Below are positions 8,531-17,888 of a stretch of DNA of 64,000 bases, one piece after another. The stretch is from Croceivirga sp. (lineage in GTDB: Bacteria > Bacteroidota > Bacteroidia > Flavobacteriales > Flavobacteriaceae). The stretch lies in contig JANQKR010000029.1 of assembly GCA_028281025.1 (NCBI GenBank), forward strand, positions 62,001 to 126,000, written 5' to 3'. The notes below the pieces were generated by a model. It was not told the origin of the DNA. It did no database searches and saw nothing but the letters and a program-made list of their open reading frames with translations. The position numbers and the translations under genes are program-made. The stretch's first letter is position 1. Each line of letters starts with the position of its first letter.

Positions 8531-11008
8531 TTACTTAGCTTTGGACTTTGTTTTTCTTTTGGGTGCTTTTTTGTCTAGTAATTCTTTGGCTGCCTCCAAG
8601 GAAAACTTGGCGGCATCAACATCCTTTGACAACTCCACTTTTATCCTTCCTTTAATGATATTGTGCCTGCCCCATCTGGCCTTTTCAATACGAATGCCTT
8701 CCTCGGGCCAGGATTGGACCAATTTTTCTTTTTCCTTTTGTTTTTTGGTTTCGATAAGTTCTTCAATGTCGGCTTTGGAAAGATTGTCAAAATCATATTT
8801 CTTGTTGACGTTGATGAACATTCCGTTCCATTTTATAAAAGGACCAAACCTACCTACGCCTTTGGTCACATCTTGACCCTCATAATTGGCAATGGGAGCA
8901 TCTGCCCTTTGCTTTTCCCTGATCAATTCAATGGCCCGGTCCATATCTACATCAAAGGCGCTCTCTCCCTTATCCAATGAAATAAACTTTTTTCCAAATC
9001 GGACATAAGGACCATAACGGCCAACGTTGGCCTCCACTTCTTCACCTTCATACACCCCCAATTTCTTTGGAAGCTCAAAGAGTTCCATAGCTTCTTCAAA
9101 AGTTATGGTGGATATGGATTGCTCGGGCAATAAACTGGCAAACAATGGCTTTTCTTCTTCTTCCACAGTTCCTATTTGAACCATGGGACCAAACCTCCCC
9201 AACCTAGCGGCAACCTGGCGTCCTGTTTTGGGATCCGTACCCAGTACCCGTTCGCCACTTGCCCTTTCCGCATTTTCCTCAACGTCCAAAACGGTAGGAT
9301 GGAAACTCTTGTAAAATTCCTTCATGACTTTTTGCCAATCCTCATCCCCAGAAGCGATCTCATCAAAATCCTCTTCCAATTTCGCAGTGAAATTATAATC
9401 CAGAATATTGGAAAAATGACTGACCAAAAAATCATTTACGATTGTCCCTATATCCGTAGGGACCATTTTGCCCTTGTCCGACCCAACCATTTCGGTCAAT
9501 TTTTTTTCCGAAACCCGGTCGTTTTCCAGAACAAGCTCCATGTAGGGCCTTTCGGTTCCTTCCACGGTTCCCTTTTGAACATATCCCCTATTCTGAATGG
9601 TGGAAATGGTGGGCGCATATGTTGAAGGTCTTCCGATTCCCAATTCCTCAAGTTTCTTGACCAAGGAGGCCTCGGTATATCTATATGGCGGCCTGGTGAA
9701 ACGCTCCGTGGCACTAATGTAATTGTTCTCCAGTTTTTCATCTACCCGCATTGCCGGTAGCATTCCTTCCTGTTCTACGGCATCCTCCTCATCCACACTT
9801 TCCAGGTACACCTTTAAAAACCCATCAAAAGTGACCACTTCACCATTTGCAGTGAATTCCTCTGCATGGGTATTGGATTGTATTTTAACGTTTGTACGCT
9901 CCAATTGTGCATCACTCATTTGGGAGGCGAGTGTCCGCTTCCAGATCAGTTCATATAGTTTGGTCTGGTCCCGCTCCAGCGTAGGGGATTGCAAATTCAT
10001 ATCAGTAGGGCGAATGGCTTCGTGGGCTTCTTGTGCCCCTTTGGATTTGCCCGTATAATTCCTTACCGTACTGTATTCACTTCCGTAATTGGACACTATG
10101 GTATTCTTGGCCGCGTCCAGTGCTTCCTTGGACAGGTTAACACTGTCCGTTCTCATATAGGTAATGAGTCCGGCTTCGTACAATCGTTGGGCCACCTGCA
10201 TGGTCCGGCCAACGGAAAAGTAAAGCTTCCGTGAAGCCTCCTGTTGTAAAGTGGATGTGGTAAAAGGGGCCGCAGGTGATTTTTTGGCAGGCTTTTTATC
10301 CAATTTCGAAACTGAAAAATCCGCTCCGATGTTCTTTTTCAAAAAGTCCTCCGCCTCTTGCTTACTCCCAAATGGTTTGGACAATTTCGCATCAAAATTC
10401 TTTCCATGCGTGGTACGGAAGGAGGCCTTGATCCTATAACTGGCTTCCGGGGAAAAAGCCTCAATTTCCCGCTCTCGCTCCACGATCAATCGTACCGCCA
10501 CGGACTGCACCCGCCCTGCGGAGAGTCCCGGTTTGATTTTTTTCCACAGTACCGGGGAAAGTTCATATCCTACCAACCTGTCCAAAACCCTCCGCGCCTG
10601 TTGCGCATTCACCAAATCATAATTGATTCCCCTTGGATTCTCTATCGCTTTTTGGATGGCGGATTTGGTTATGGAGTTAAAAACAATGCGCTTGGTCTTA
10701 TCCTTATCCAATTTTAATTTTTCCGCCAAATGCCAGGAAATGGCCTCCCCTTCGCGATCTTCATCACTTGCCAACCAAATGGTCTCGGCTTTCTTCGCCA
10801 AATCCTTTAGCTTTTTGACCAAGGTCTTTTTTTCCTTATCAATGATGTATTTTGGTTCAAAGTCCTTTTCAACATCCACCCCCAATTCCTTTGAGGGCAA
10901 ATCGGCAATATGACCAAAACTGGACTCTACCTGGTATTCTTTTCCTAAAAATCTTTCAATGGTTTTAGCCTTCGCTGGGGACTCGACTATGACTAAGTTC
11001 TTGGGCAT
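8531..11008 (-). CDS. topA: DNA topoisomerase I (type IA)
   Basis: Topoisomerase I (825 residues) relaxes negative supercoils through a 5'-phosphotyrosine intermediate. The Toprim domain begins at VIVESPAKAKT (residues 6-16) and carries the acidic motif SDEDREGEA (81-89). The catalytic tyrosine is Tyr284 in LITYMRTDS. The C-terminal third consists of topoisomerase C-terminal repeats (GRFGPMV, GRYGPYV, GRFGPFI) and ends in a Lys-rich tail. No cysteine zinc fingers are present, unlike E. coli TopA. A -7 element TACTTTTG on the minus strand at 11036-11029 probably starts transcription. Confidence 0.97.
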   Translation of the reverse strand: MPKNLVIVESPAKAKTIERFLGKEYQVESSFGHIADLPSKELGVDVEKDFEPKYIIDKEKKTLVKKLKDLAKKAETIWLASDEDREGEAISWHLAEKLKLDKDKTKRIVFNSITKSAIQKAIENPRGINYDLVNAQQARRVLDRLVGYELSPVLWKKIKPGLSAGRVQSVAVRLIVEREREIEAFSPEASYRIKASFRTTHGKNFDAKLSKPFGSKQEAEDFLKKNIGADFSVSKLDKKPAKKSPAAPFTTSTLQQEASRKLYFSVGRTMQVAQRLYEAGLITYMRTDSVNLSKEALDAAKNTIVSNYGSEYSTVRNYTGKSKGAQEAHEAIRPTDMNLQSPTLERDQTKLYELIWKRTLASQMSDAQLERTNVKIQSNTHAEEFTANGEVVTFDGFLKVYLESVDEEDAVEQEGMLPAMRVDEKLENNYISATERFTRPPYRYTEASLVKKLEELGIGRPSTYAPTISTIQNRGYVQKGTVEGTERPYMELVLENDRVSEKKLTEMVGSDKGKMVPTDIGTIVNDFLVSHFSNILDYNFTAKLEEDFDEIASGDEDWQKVMKEFYKSFHPTVLDVEENAERASGERVLGTDPKTGRQVAARLGRFGPMVQIGTVEEEEKPLFASLLPEQSISTITFEEAMELFELPKKLGVYEGEEVEANVGRYGPYVRFGKKFISLDKGESAFDVDMDRAIELIREKQRADAPIANYEGQDVTKGVGRFGPFIKWNGMFINVNKKYDFDNLSKADIEELIETKKQKEKEKLVQSWPEEGIRIEKARWGRHNIIKGRIKVELSKDVDAAKFSLEAAKELLDKKAPKRKTKSKAK

Positions 11009-11076
11009 CTAGATTGGTTTTTTGGGAACAAAAGTATGTGAATTTTTTAATTCCCATTTTTGGATGAAGCTTCACA

Positions 11077-11108
11077 AACAAAAAAAGTGTGCGGTTTAGG
11101 CACACTTT
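11077..11108 (-). terminator. Rho-independent terminator after the lipoprotein pair
   Basis: Eight-base arms at 11084-11091 and 11101-11108 (AAAGTGTG / CACACTTT) flank a 9-base loop. Read on the minus strand, the stem is followed by a run of T. It lies 40 bp past the stop of the small lipoprotein gene and upstream of topA. Confidence 0.72.
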
Positions 11109-11148
11109 CACCAACGTAAAAATCCACTTTTTAGTTTCCAGGACCAGG

Positions 11149-11529
11149 TTACTGATAAACCAGGACCGCTTTTCCGTCCTCACATTCAATACGCGTGGGG
11201 GGACTGACGAACGCACAGTCCGAAAGGCCCCCATTGCTTTCATTGTAAGCACGAACCGCCTCGTTGTAAGCGGTCAATCGACTTAAAAAATCTGCGGTAT
11301 CAATTGCGGAGGAATAGGCAATATAACCCGTGGGACCACCACAGGGCTTGGACCCAATTCCCGCAAATTGCCAGTCATTGCTGTCTATGCAGGCCACACT
11401 TTCCGAAAGTGCCACAAGGGTCTTGAGCTGCTCTTCCAGATCATCGGCCTGGATATCATCCGAGCTACAGGACAAAAGGCTGCCCAACACTACTATATAG
11501 AGGTAAAATCTAACTTTAAAGGGCTCCAT
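11149..11529 (-). CDS. Hypothetical lipoprotein with four mature cysteines besides the lipid anchor
   Basis: I do not recognise a named family for this 126-residue protein. It starts with a signal peptide and lipobox LLSC followed by SSDD, which predicts a lipidated, envelope-located protein. The mature part holds four further cysteines (VACID, KPCGG, SDCAF, IECED), probably two disulfides, plus an Ala/Tyr-rich helix. It begins one base after the stop of the LVIVD gene, so the two are almost certainly co-transcribed and may act together. A terminator follows. Confidence 0.72.
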   Translation of the reverse strand: MEPFKVRFYLYIVVLGSLLSCSSDDIQADDLEEQLKTLVALSESVACIDSNDWQFAGIGSKPCGGPTGYIAYSSAIDTADFLSRLTAYNEAVRAYNESNGGLSDCAFVSPPTRIECEDGKAVLVYQ

Positions 11530-11530
11530 C

Positions 11531-12823
11531 TTAATTCAGGTTCAAACTACTAATGAGTCTAATATCATCATCCAAATATTCATATTGGTACAGCACACCA
11601 TTACCTATCATAAGCAATTGTTCTTCCATGGGAATGACATCAAACGTAACAATATCTTTAAAATGATTTAACTGTGGAAGGTCGGGGACTTGGGATTTAT
11701 CGTACACCTTAAGACCTGAGTTGCCATCACAAACAAAAAGCTTGTCATCCTTGATCCCGAGCCCATAAGGTTCGTCCATTGGATAAATCACTTTTAGTTC
11801 CGGTTTTTCGATAGTGGAAATATCAACAATGTAGAGACCGCTTTCCACAGCACCACAAAGGTTACCTCCACGCAAGGTAACATAAGCATAGTTGCCATCC
11901 ACAACCACGGGATCACATGCGGTACCATGTACAAACTCCGAGATGTACTTGGGGGCAGATGGTTCGGAAATGTCATAAATGTACATGCCCTGCATCCCAC
12001 CCAAAAACAAAAGGTCCCCTTGGCTAAAAATCGTTTCTATCCCCCAGCTGGTGTATACCTCATCCATCACTTCGGGGGCGTCCAAATCCGAAATATCAAA
12101 AACGTTTATACTGCTCCATTCAACGGCATACAGATAATCGCCAACAATCCTAAATCGGGCCAAAGAACCTCCCTGTCCCGTATCGGCCGTATTGGCGGTG
12201 GGCCCATCGGAATTGGCGAAGGAAGCCTCCCCATGTAAGTATCCGAACTTTTCATTGAATTGGTTCTGCGTCATGGCCACTTTTTTGGTTTCCCAACCTA
12301 CAATGGCCTCCCTGTTGGGATCTAAATCACCGTAGTCAAAAGCATCTGCGGTGGGCCACTCCACATCAAAACCTACGGTGCACCAAAATTCCTGGTAAAT
12401 GGCATTTTCCAAACGTTTTACGGAACCAATATTGTTGATGTCCGAAATGTCCATAATGACCAAATCCCCATAACTGTCCGCATATAGCCTATCATTTTTG
12501 ATGGAGACATCATTGTTGCCCTCCAACTTAATGAAGGCCGTTTTTTGGGGTGAAGCCGGATTGGTATTGTCCAAAACATGTACGCCCTTATTGACATCGT
12601 TGACAAAAATGTAGTTTTTATAGGCATAGATCTTTCCAGATTCCACAATATCCGTAGGCTCTCCTATGTCTACAGCCTCTTCTTTAAAGGTTATTAAATC
12701 CGTTGTCAATGGGGTAGCAATAACGTATTCGTTATACCCAAACGGCAATTCTCCATCATCCTCGCAGGATATACCGCAAATGATAAGGAGTAGGATCAGG
12801 GGAAGTTTCGATAGCTTTTTCAT
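11531..12823 (-). CDS. LVIVD-repeat beta-propeller lipoprotein
   Basis: This 430-residue predicted lipoprotein has a lipobox ending ISC followed by EDDGE. The body is built of repeats around motifs such as LVIMDISD, INVFDISD, MYIYDISE, LYIVDIST and LKVYDKS, each preceded by a strand like LYAV or LFVC. These are LVIVD repeats, which are expected to form a beta-propeller on the cell surface or in the periplasm. The ligand is unknown. It leads a two-gene unit with the small Cys-containing lipoprotein. The 239-bp gap upstream, shared with the divergent gene at 13063, should hold both promoters; I saw no convincing one. Confidence 0.82.
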   Translation of the reverse strand: MKKLSKLPLILLLIICGISCEDDGELPFGYNEYVIATPLTTDLITFKEEAVDIGEPTDIVESGKIYAYKNYIFVNDVNKGVHVLDNTNPASPQKTAFIKLEGNNDVSIKNDRLYADSYGDLVIMDISDINNIGSVKRLENAIYQEFWCTVGFDVEWPTADAFDYGDLDPNREAIVGWETKKVAMTQNQFNEKFGYLHGEASFANSDGPTANTADTGQGGSLARFRIVGDYLYAVEWSSINVFDISDLDAPEVMDEVYTSWGIETIFSQGDLLFLGGMQGMYIYDISEPSAPKYISEFVHGTACDPVVVDGNYAYVTLRGGNLCGAVESGLYIVDISTIEKPELKVIYPMDEPYGLGIKDDKLFVCDGNSGLKVYDKSQVPDLPQLNHFKDIVTFDVIPMEEQLLMIGNGVLYQYEYLDDDIRLISSLNLN

Positions 12824-13062
12824 TGGTCAATTTTTTTTTGTTTGATCTTTTATCATTGAATAACACTTTTAAGATGATCCATGTTAAACAAAGTTGCGTC
12901 GATATATGTGAAATCTGGAACGGCTTTCCCGTATTGGCATGCAAAGAACCGATGATAAAACCAAAGGTTATAAAAAGGGGGACTTCGATAAGGACTTCTA
13001 TTTTGACTACAAAAAATTAAGCACAAAACGATATCTTTATAAAAGCAATATTTTCATTTTTA

Positions 13063-14034
13063 ATGTCGAAAACTACATTTCTGTTGGTGGCCTTAGGTTG
13101 CTGGCTACATCTTTGTTATGGTCAAAACAAACCTTTTGAAGCCTATAGCGAATCCATTCCGGGAAGCACATTGACCATTAAAATGTTACCCATACCCAGT
13201 GGTAGTTTTCTAATGGGGAGTCCTGAAACGGAGAAAGGAAGGAAAAAGGATGAAAGTCCAGAACGGAAAGTGGATATTGATCCGTTCTGGATGGCTTCAC
13301 ATGAAACTACCTGGGATCTTTACCGACTTTTTATGGCCCGGGAAATTGATAAGAAGCGTCCCACCCCCCCTAAAGGGGATGAAGTCTTGTTGGATGTCGA
13401 TGCCATTGGCGGAGCTACAACACCTTATGTGGAAATGAGTTTTGGCATGGGAACCGAAGGCTACCCAGCTATTTGTATGACCCAATACGCCGCCATAAAA
13501 TTCTGTGAATGGCTATCTGCCATGACCGGAAACTTTTATAGACTCCCTACCGAGGCAGAGTGGGAATACGCGGCACGGGCTGGAACCCAGAGCCCTTATT
13601 CGTTTGGTGCAAGGGCATCAAATATTGACGAGTACGCATGGTACAACGGAAACAGTAATGGCAAATACCATAAAGTGGGGCTGAAAAAACCAAATCCATG
13701 GGGATTGTACGATATGCATGGCAACGTTGCCGAATGGACACTTGACCAATACCTCGATTACAACGCAAAAAAAACAAAAAACCCTTGGGCCAAACCTATA
13801 AGGACATACCCGAGGGTGGTGAGGGGAGGGTCTTGGAAAAACCGTGAGGAAAACCTTAGGAGTGCCTCGCGAATGCCCTCCACCGCCGATTGGAAAATGA
13901 GGGACCCACAAATACCCAAAAGCAAATGGTGGCTTACCGATGCGCCTTTTGTGGGATTTCGTATTGTCCGCCCTTACAAGACCCCCAGTGCAGAAGAACA
14001 AAAGAACTATTGGAAAGCAAAACATTCAAAATAA
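13063..14034 (+). CDS. SUMF1/formylglycine-generating-enzyme-fold exported protein
   Basis: This 323-residue protein has a signal peptide (cleavage near CYGQ) and an FGE-sulfatase domain: GSFLMGSPETE, a HETTWDLY segment, RLPTEAEWEYAARAG, GNVAEWTLD and RVVRGGSWKN, ending GFRIVRP. No cysteines follow RGGSW, so the oxidase active site of a true sulfatase-activating enzyme is missing. No sulfatase gene is in the window. It starts a three-gene plus-strand set with two exported sugar-type enzymes (gap of 6 bp), so a role in the same carbohydrate process is inferred. It shares its fold with GldK, but not its role. Confidence 0.86.
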   Translation: MSKTTFLLVALGCWLHLCYGQNKPFEAYSESIPGSTLTIKMLPIPSGSFLMGSPETEKGRKKDESPERKVDIDPFWMASHETTWDLYRLFMAREIDKKRPTPPKGDEVLLDVDAIGGATTPYVEMSFGMGTEGYPAICMTQYAAIKFCEWLSAMTGNFYRLPTEAEWEYAARAGTQSPYSFGARASNIDEYAWYNGNSNGKYHKVGLKKPNPWGLYDMHGNVAEWTLDQYLDYNAKKTKNPWAKPIRTYPRVVRGGSWKNREENLRSASRMPSTADWKMRDPQIPKSKWWLTDAPFVGFRIVRPYKTPSAEEQKNYWKAKHSK

Positions 14035-14040
14035 ATCGCA

Positions 14041-15399
14041 ATGAAGAAAAAGACCAAAAAGCAGAACGCAAAATCAGTTGATCGAAGATCTTTCGTTAAG
14101 ACCACAGTACTTGCCGGTGGTGCCTTATTCACTTCTTCATTGCCTTTGTATGGCATGGGGCACTTGTATAAACCAGGAAAACTAAAACTGGCCGTTGTTG
14201 GATGTGGCGGTCGGGGCACCGGAGCTGTTGTTCAAGCCTTGATTGCTGACCGTGACGTGGAACTCGTGGCCATGGCCGATGCCTTTCAAGACAGATTGGA
14301 GGACAGCCTTATTGCCATTCAAGAACACTTTGATGGACAACGTAAGATTAAGGTGAAGGAAAAGAACCGTTTTGTAGGTTTTGATGCCTACAAAAAAGCG
14401 ATGGACAAAGCGGATGTGGTCATCTTGGCGACCCCACCTGGATTTAGGCCGTTGCATTTTGAATACGCCGTAGCCAACGACAAGCATGTTTTCATGGAAA
14501 AACCAGTGGCTACCGATTCCGTGGGCGTTAGAAGAGTACTGGCCTCGGCCAAAATAGCCAAGCAAAAACAGCTTAATGTCGTGGTGGGCCTCCAACGTCA
14601 TTATGAAAACAAGTACTTGAAGCTCTATGATGAAGTACAAAAAGGAACCCTGGGGAAAATAGTTTCGGGACAGGTGTATTGGAATAGTGGAGGGGTATGG
14701 GTACGCCCCAGAACCCCGGAACAGACCGAAATGGAATACCAAATGCGTAACTGGTACTACTTCAATTGGCTCTGTGGGGATCACATCTTGGAGCAGCATA
14801 TCCACAATATTGATGTTGCCAATTGGTTCTTAGGCGAATACCCTGTATCGGCCCAAGGCATGGGAGGACGTGAAGTACGGACAGGAAAAGACCATGGTGA
14901 AATTTTTGATCACCATTTTGTGGAATTCACTTACCCATCCGGTGCAGTAATCTCCAGCCAATGCAGACACCAAAAAGGTTGTATGAACAGGGTTGATGAA
15001 GCATTTCATGGGACTAAGGGAAGATTGGTGACCAGCCAGGGCACCATTACCGATCTAAATGGCGATGAACTGTTTAACCATCAGCGCAATATTGGGGATC
15101 AAAAAGACCCAAACCCCTATCAAGTGGAACATGATCGTCTTTTTGCGGCCATAAGAAACAAGGATGAAGTATTGGCCGATACCGAAAACGGGGCCAAAGC
15201 CACCTTATCGGCCATTATGGGACGAATGGCCACCTATTCAGGGGACGTTATCACTTGGGACCAGGCCCTAAACTCGTCCATGAAATTGGTTGAGGACAAT
15301 TTGGACTGGAATTCAACACCACCCACACAGCCCGATGCCAATGGCAACTATCCCATTCCCACACCAGGCAAAACTACGTATACCAAAAGTGAGATATAG
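14041..15399 (+). CDS. Gfo/Idh/MocA family oxidoreductase, Tat-exported
   Basis: This 452-residue NAD(P)-dependent sugar oxidoreductase of the Gfo/Idh/MocA type begins with a twin-arginine signal (DRRSFVK, then a hydrophobic stretch), so it is predicted to reach the periplasm already folded with its cofactor. The Rossmann motif is VVGCGGRGTG and the family motif is MEKPVATDS, whose Lys is the usual catalytic one. The C-terminal domain includes HNIDVANWFLGEYP. The substrate is unknown; relatives act on myo-inositol, sugars or glycosides. It lies 6 bp after the SUMF1-like gene, and its stop overlaps the next start. Confidence 0.88.
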   Translation: MKKKTKKQNAKSVDRRSFVKTTVLAGGALFTSSLPLYGMGHLYKPGKLKLAVVGCGGRGTGAVVQALIADRDVELVAMADAFQDRLEDSLIAIQEHFDGQRKIKVKEKNRFVGFDAYKKAMDKADVVILATPPGFRPLHFEYAVANDKHVFMEKPVATDSVGVRRVLASAKIAKQKQLNVVVGLQRHYENKYLKLYDEVQKGTLGKIVSGQVYWNSGGVWVRPRTPEQTEMEYQMRNWYYFNWLCGDHILEQHIHNIDVANWFLGEYPVSAQGMGGREVRTGKDHGEIFDHHFVEFTYPSGAVISSQCRHQKGCMNRVDEAFHGTKGRLVTSQGTITDLNGDELFNHQRNIGDQKDPNPYQVEHDRLFAAIRNKDEVLADTENGAKATLSAIMGRMATYSGDVITWDQALNSSMKLVEDNLDWNSTPPTQPDANGNYPIPTPGKTTYTKSEI

Positions 15400-16319
15400 T
15401 GAAGCGAAGAAAGTTCATTGACCGGTTGGCGTTGACAGGAGTAGGTTTGGGATTGGCTCCACAATTGGTGGGGCAAAAAAAAGAGCCTCTTGCCCGAGTA
15501 ACACCCTTTAACCTGAATTATGCGCCTCATTTGGGAATGTTCAAAAATACAGTTGGTGAGAATCCCATTGATCAACTCAATTTTATGGCAGATCAAGGTT
15601 TCTTGGCTTTTGAGGACAATGGGATGAAAAACAGGGATAAGGCTTTACAAGAAAAAATAGCGGCGACCCTACAAAAACGGAACATGGCCATGGGTGTTTT
15701 TGTAGCGCATACCATCTCTTGGAAAACACCAAATCTTGCCAATGGCGATCCTGTCCTTAGGGAAAAATTTCTTTCCGAAATCAAAAAATCGGTAGAAGTG
15801 GCCCAAAGGGTCAATGCCAAATGGATGACCGTGGTACCTGGCCATATTGATGCAAGACTCAGTATGGGCTATCAAACCGCCCATGTGGTCGAAAGCCTTA
15901 AAAGGGCATGCGATATTTTGGAACCCCATGGCCTGGTCATGGTCTTGGAACCCTTGAATTTTAGGGATCATCCCGGGCTATTTCTGTCCAAAAGCCCACA
16001 AGCCTTTGAAATTTGCAAGGCCGTGGATTCCCCTTCGTGCAAGATACTTTTTGACATCTATCACCAACAGATTCAGGAAGGGAACCTAATTCCAAACATT
16101 GAAGCTTGTTGGGATGAAATCGCCTATTTTCAAATCGGGGACAACCCAGGACGTAAGGAGCCCACTACAGGGGAGATCAGTTACAAAAATGTCTTTAAGT
16201 ACATCCACCAAAAAGGATTCAAAGGTATTCTGGGCATGGAACATGGCAACTCCAAACCCAATGAGGAAGGGGAAAAAGCAGTCATTGAAGCCTATAGAAC
16301 CTGTGATGATTTCCTGTAG
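15399..16319 (+). CDS. Sugar phosphate isomerase/epimerase (hydroxypyruvate isomerase-like TIM barrel), exported
   Basis: This 306-residue protein has a short twin-arginine-like leader (KRRKFIDRLALTGVGLG). Its barrel is of the xylose isomerase/AP endonuclease 2 type, with metal-site segments VLEPLNFRDHPG, ILFDIYHQQIQEGN, FQIGDNPGRKEP and GMEHGNS as in hydroxypyruvate isomerase. The GTG start overlaps the previous stop (TAGTG), which indicates translational coupling. With the upstream oxidoreductase it resembles the pairs that oxidise and cleave sugars in Bacteroidota, but the substrate is not known. Confidence 0.84.
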   Translation: MKRRKFIDRLALTGVGLGLAPQLVGQKKEPLARVTPFNLNYAPHLGMFKNTVGENPIDQLNFMADQGFLAFEDNGMKNRDKALQEKIAATLQKRNMAMGVFVAHTISWKTPNLANGDPVLREKFLSEIKKSVEVAQRVNAKWMTVVPGHIDARLSMGYQTAHVVESLKRACDILEPHGLVMVLEPLNFRDHPGLFLSKSPQAFEICKAVDSPSCKILFDIYHQQIQEGNLIPNIEACWDEIAYFQIGDNPGRKEPTTGEISYKNVFKYIHQKGFKGILGMEHGNSKPNEEGEKAVIEAYRTCDDFL

Positions 16320-16372
16320 TGGGCGAAGTGCTGTTTTTGGCATTTTTTTAACCGCGCTGTTTTTCTGCCAAA

Positions 16373-16404
16373 TTGTCATAGTTGGTTAAGAAGCATTATC
16401 TTTG
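16373..16404 (+). promoter_or_regulatory. Bacteroidota-type promoter of the miaB transcript
   Basis: TTG (16373-16375), a 21-bp spacer and TATCTTTG (16397-16404) match the -33/-7 pattern TTG-N(19-23)-TAnnTTTG. Transcription would start near 16411, leaving a leader of under 20 bases before the miaB ATG at 16428. Confidence 0.6.
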
Positions 16405-16427
16405 CATCCTTGTATTTGAAAGGAATC

Positions 16428-17888
16428 ATGAAGAACCACAGTGTGGAAAAGATAATTGAAGAGGACAGACAAGGCGCTACCTTGACCTTGGATGCCAACA
16501 TTTCCAACTCCAGAAAGCTGTATATAGAGAGCTACGGCTGCCAAATGAATTTTTCGGACAGTGAAATCGTAGCTTCCATTTTGGCCAAAGAGGGTTTTAA
16601 TACCACCAATGAATTGACGGAGGCCGATTTGGTATTGGTCAACACCTGTTCCATAAGGGAAAAAGCCGAGCAGACCGTTCGCAAACGACTGGAAAAATTC
16701 AATGCGGTAAAAAAAGTGAACCCAGGAATGAAAGTGGGTGTACTGGGTTGCATGGCAGAGCGCTTAAAAAGCAAGTTTTTGGAAGAAGAGAAAATTGTGG
16801 ACATGGTGGTAGGGCCGGATGCGTATAAAGATCTTCCCAACCTCATCCAGGAAATTGACGAGGGCAGAAATGCCGTCAATGTCATCCTTTCCAAAGATGA
16901 AACCTATGGCGATGTAGCTCCGGTTCGTTTAAACTCCAACGGTGTAACGGCATTTGTATCCATAACCAGGGGCTGTGACAATATGTGCACCTTTTGTGTA
17001 GTACCCTTTACCCGTGGTCGTGAACGGAGCCGGGACCCACGTTCCATTATAGACGAAGTCAATGACCTTTGGGAAAAGGGGTTCAAGGAGATTACCCTAT
17101 TAGGGCAAAACGTGGATAGTTATCTGTGGTATGGCGGGGGTTTAAAAAAGGATTATGAAAAGGCCACGGAAATGCAAAGGGCAACTTCGGTCAACTTTGC
17201 CAAATTATTGGAATTGGTGGCCTTGGCACAACCTAAAATGCGAATCCGTTTTTCTACGTCCAACCCACAGGATATGACGTTGGATGTGATAGAAACCATG
17301 GCCAAGTATCCCAATATCTGTAATTACATCCATTTACCGGTGCAAAGTGGAAGTAACCGTATCCTTAAAGCGATGAACCGTCTGCACACACGGGAGGAGT
17401 ACTTTGAATTGATTGACAACATTCGAAGGATCATCCCGGATTGTGCCATCAGCCAGGACATGATTGCCGGTTTCCCCACGGAGACCGAAGAGGACCATCA
17501 GGACACCTTGTCCTTAATGGAATATGTAAAATATGATTTTGGGTTCATGTTCGCCTATTCCGAAAGGCCCGGAACCTTGGCAGCCCGTAAAATGGAAGAT
17601 GACATTCCCGAAGAAACCAAAAAAAGAAGGCTAAGGGAAATCATCGACCTACAGCAAAAGCATGGTCTTTTCAGAACCCAACAACATCTTGGAAAAGTTG
17701 AAGAGGTTTTGATTGAAGGCCCATCCAAAAAATCCAATGCACATTGGATGGGGAGAAACTCCCAGAACACCGTAGTGGTCTTTCCCAAGGAAAACTATGC
17801 AATCGGGGATTTTGTCCACGTAAGGATTAATGACTGTACCTCCGCTACCTTACTGGGTGAGGCAGTTGGATTAAGCGATGCTCGATAG
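16428..17888 (+). CDS. miaB: tRNA-2-methylthio-N6-(dimethylallyl)adenosine synthase MiaB
   Basis: MiaB (486 residues) is a radical-SAM methylthiotransferase that converts i6A37 to ms2i6A37 in tRNAs reading UNN codons. The N-terminal auxiliary-cluster cysteines are Cys38, Cys74 and Cys108; the SAM-cluster cysteines are Cys183, Cys187 and Cys190 (CxxxCxxC). A TRAM RNA-binding domain closes the protein. I chose ATG 16428 rather than an upstream TTG because the promoter predicts a start of transcription near 16411. The sigma-54 activator gene begins on the very next base after the stop. Confidence 0.96.
   Translation: MKNHSVEKIIEEDRQGATLTLDANISNSRKLYIESYGCQMNFSDSEIVASILAKEGFNTTNELTEADLVLVNTCSIREKAEQTVRKRLEKFNAVKKVNPGMKVGVLGCMAERLKSKFLEEEKIVDMVVGPDAYKDLPNLIQEIDEGRNAVNVILSKDETYGDVAPVRLNSNGVTAFVSITRGCDNMCTFCVVPFTRGRERSRDPRSIIDEVNDLWEKGFKEITLLGQNVDSYLWYGGGLKKDYEKATEMQRATSVNFAKLLELVALAQPKMRIRFSTSNPQDMTLDVIETMAKYPNICNYIHLPVQSGSNRILKAMNRLHTREEYFELIDNIRRIIPDCAISQDMIAGFPTETEEDHQDTLSLMEYVKYDFGFMFAYSERPGTLAARKMEDDIPEETKKRRLREIIDLQQKHGLFRTQQHLGKVEEVLIEGPSKKSNAHWMGRNSQNTVVVFPKENYAIGDFVHVRINDCTSATLLGEAVGLSDAR

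Noticed and set aside
12823-13139. Small plus-strand frames ahead of the SUMF1-like gene
   Set aside because: They are rich in Lys and Ile from AT-rich spacer, overlap the real gene start in another frame and have no family likeness.
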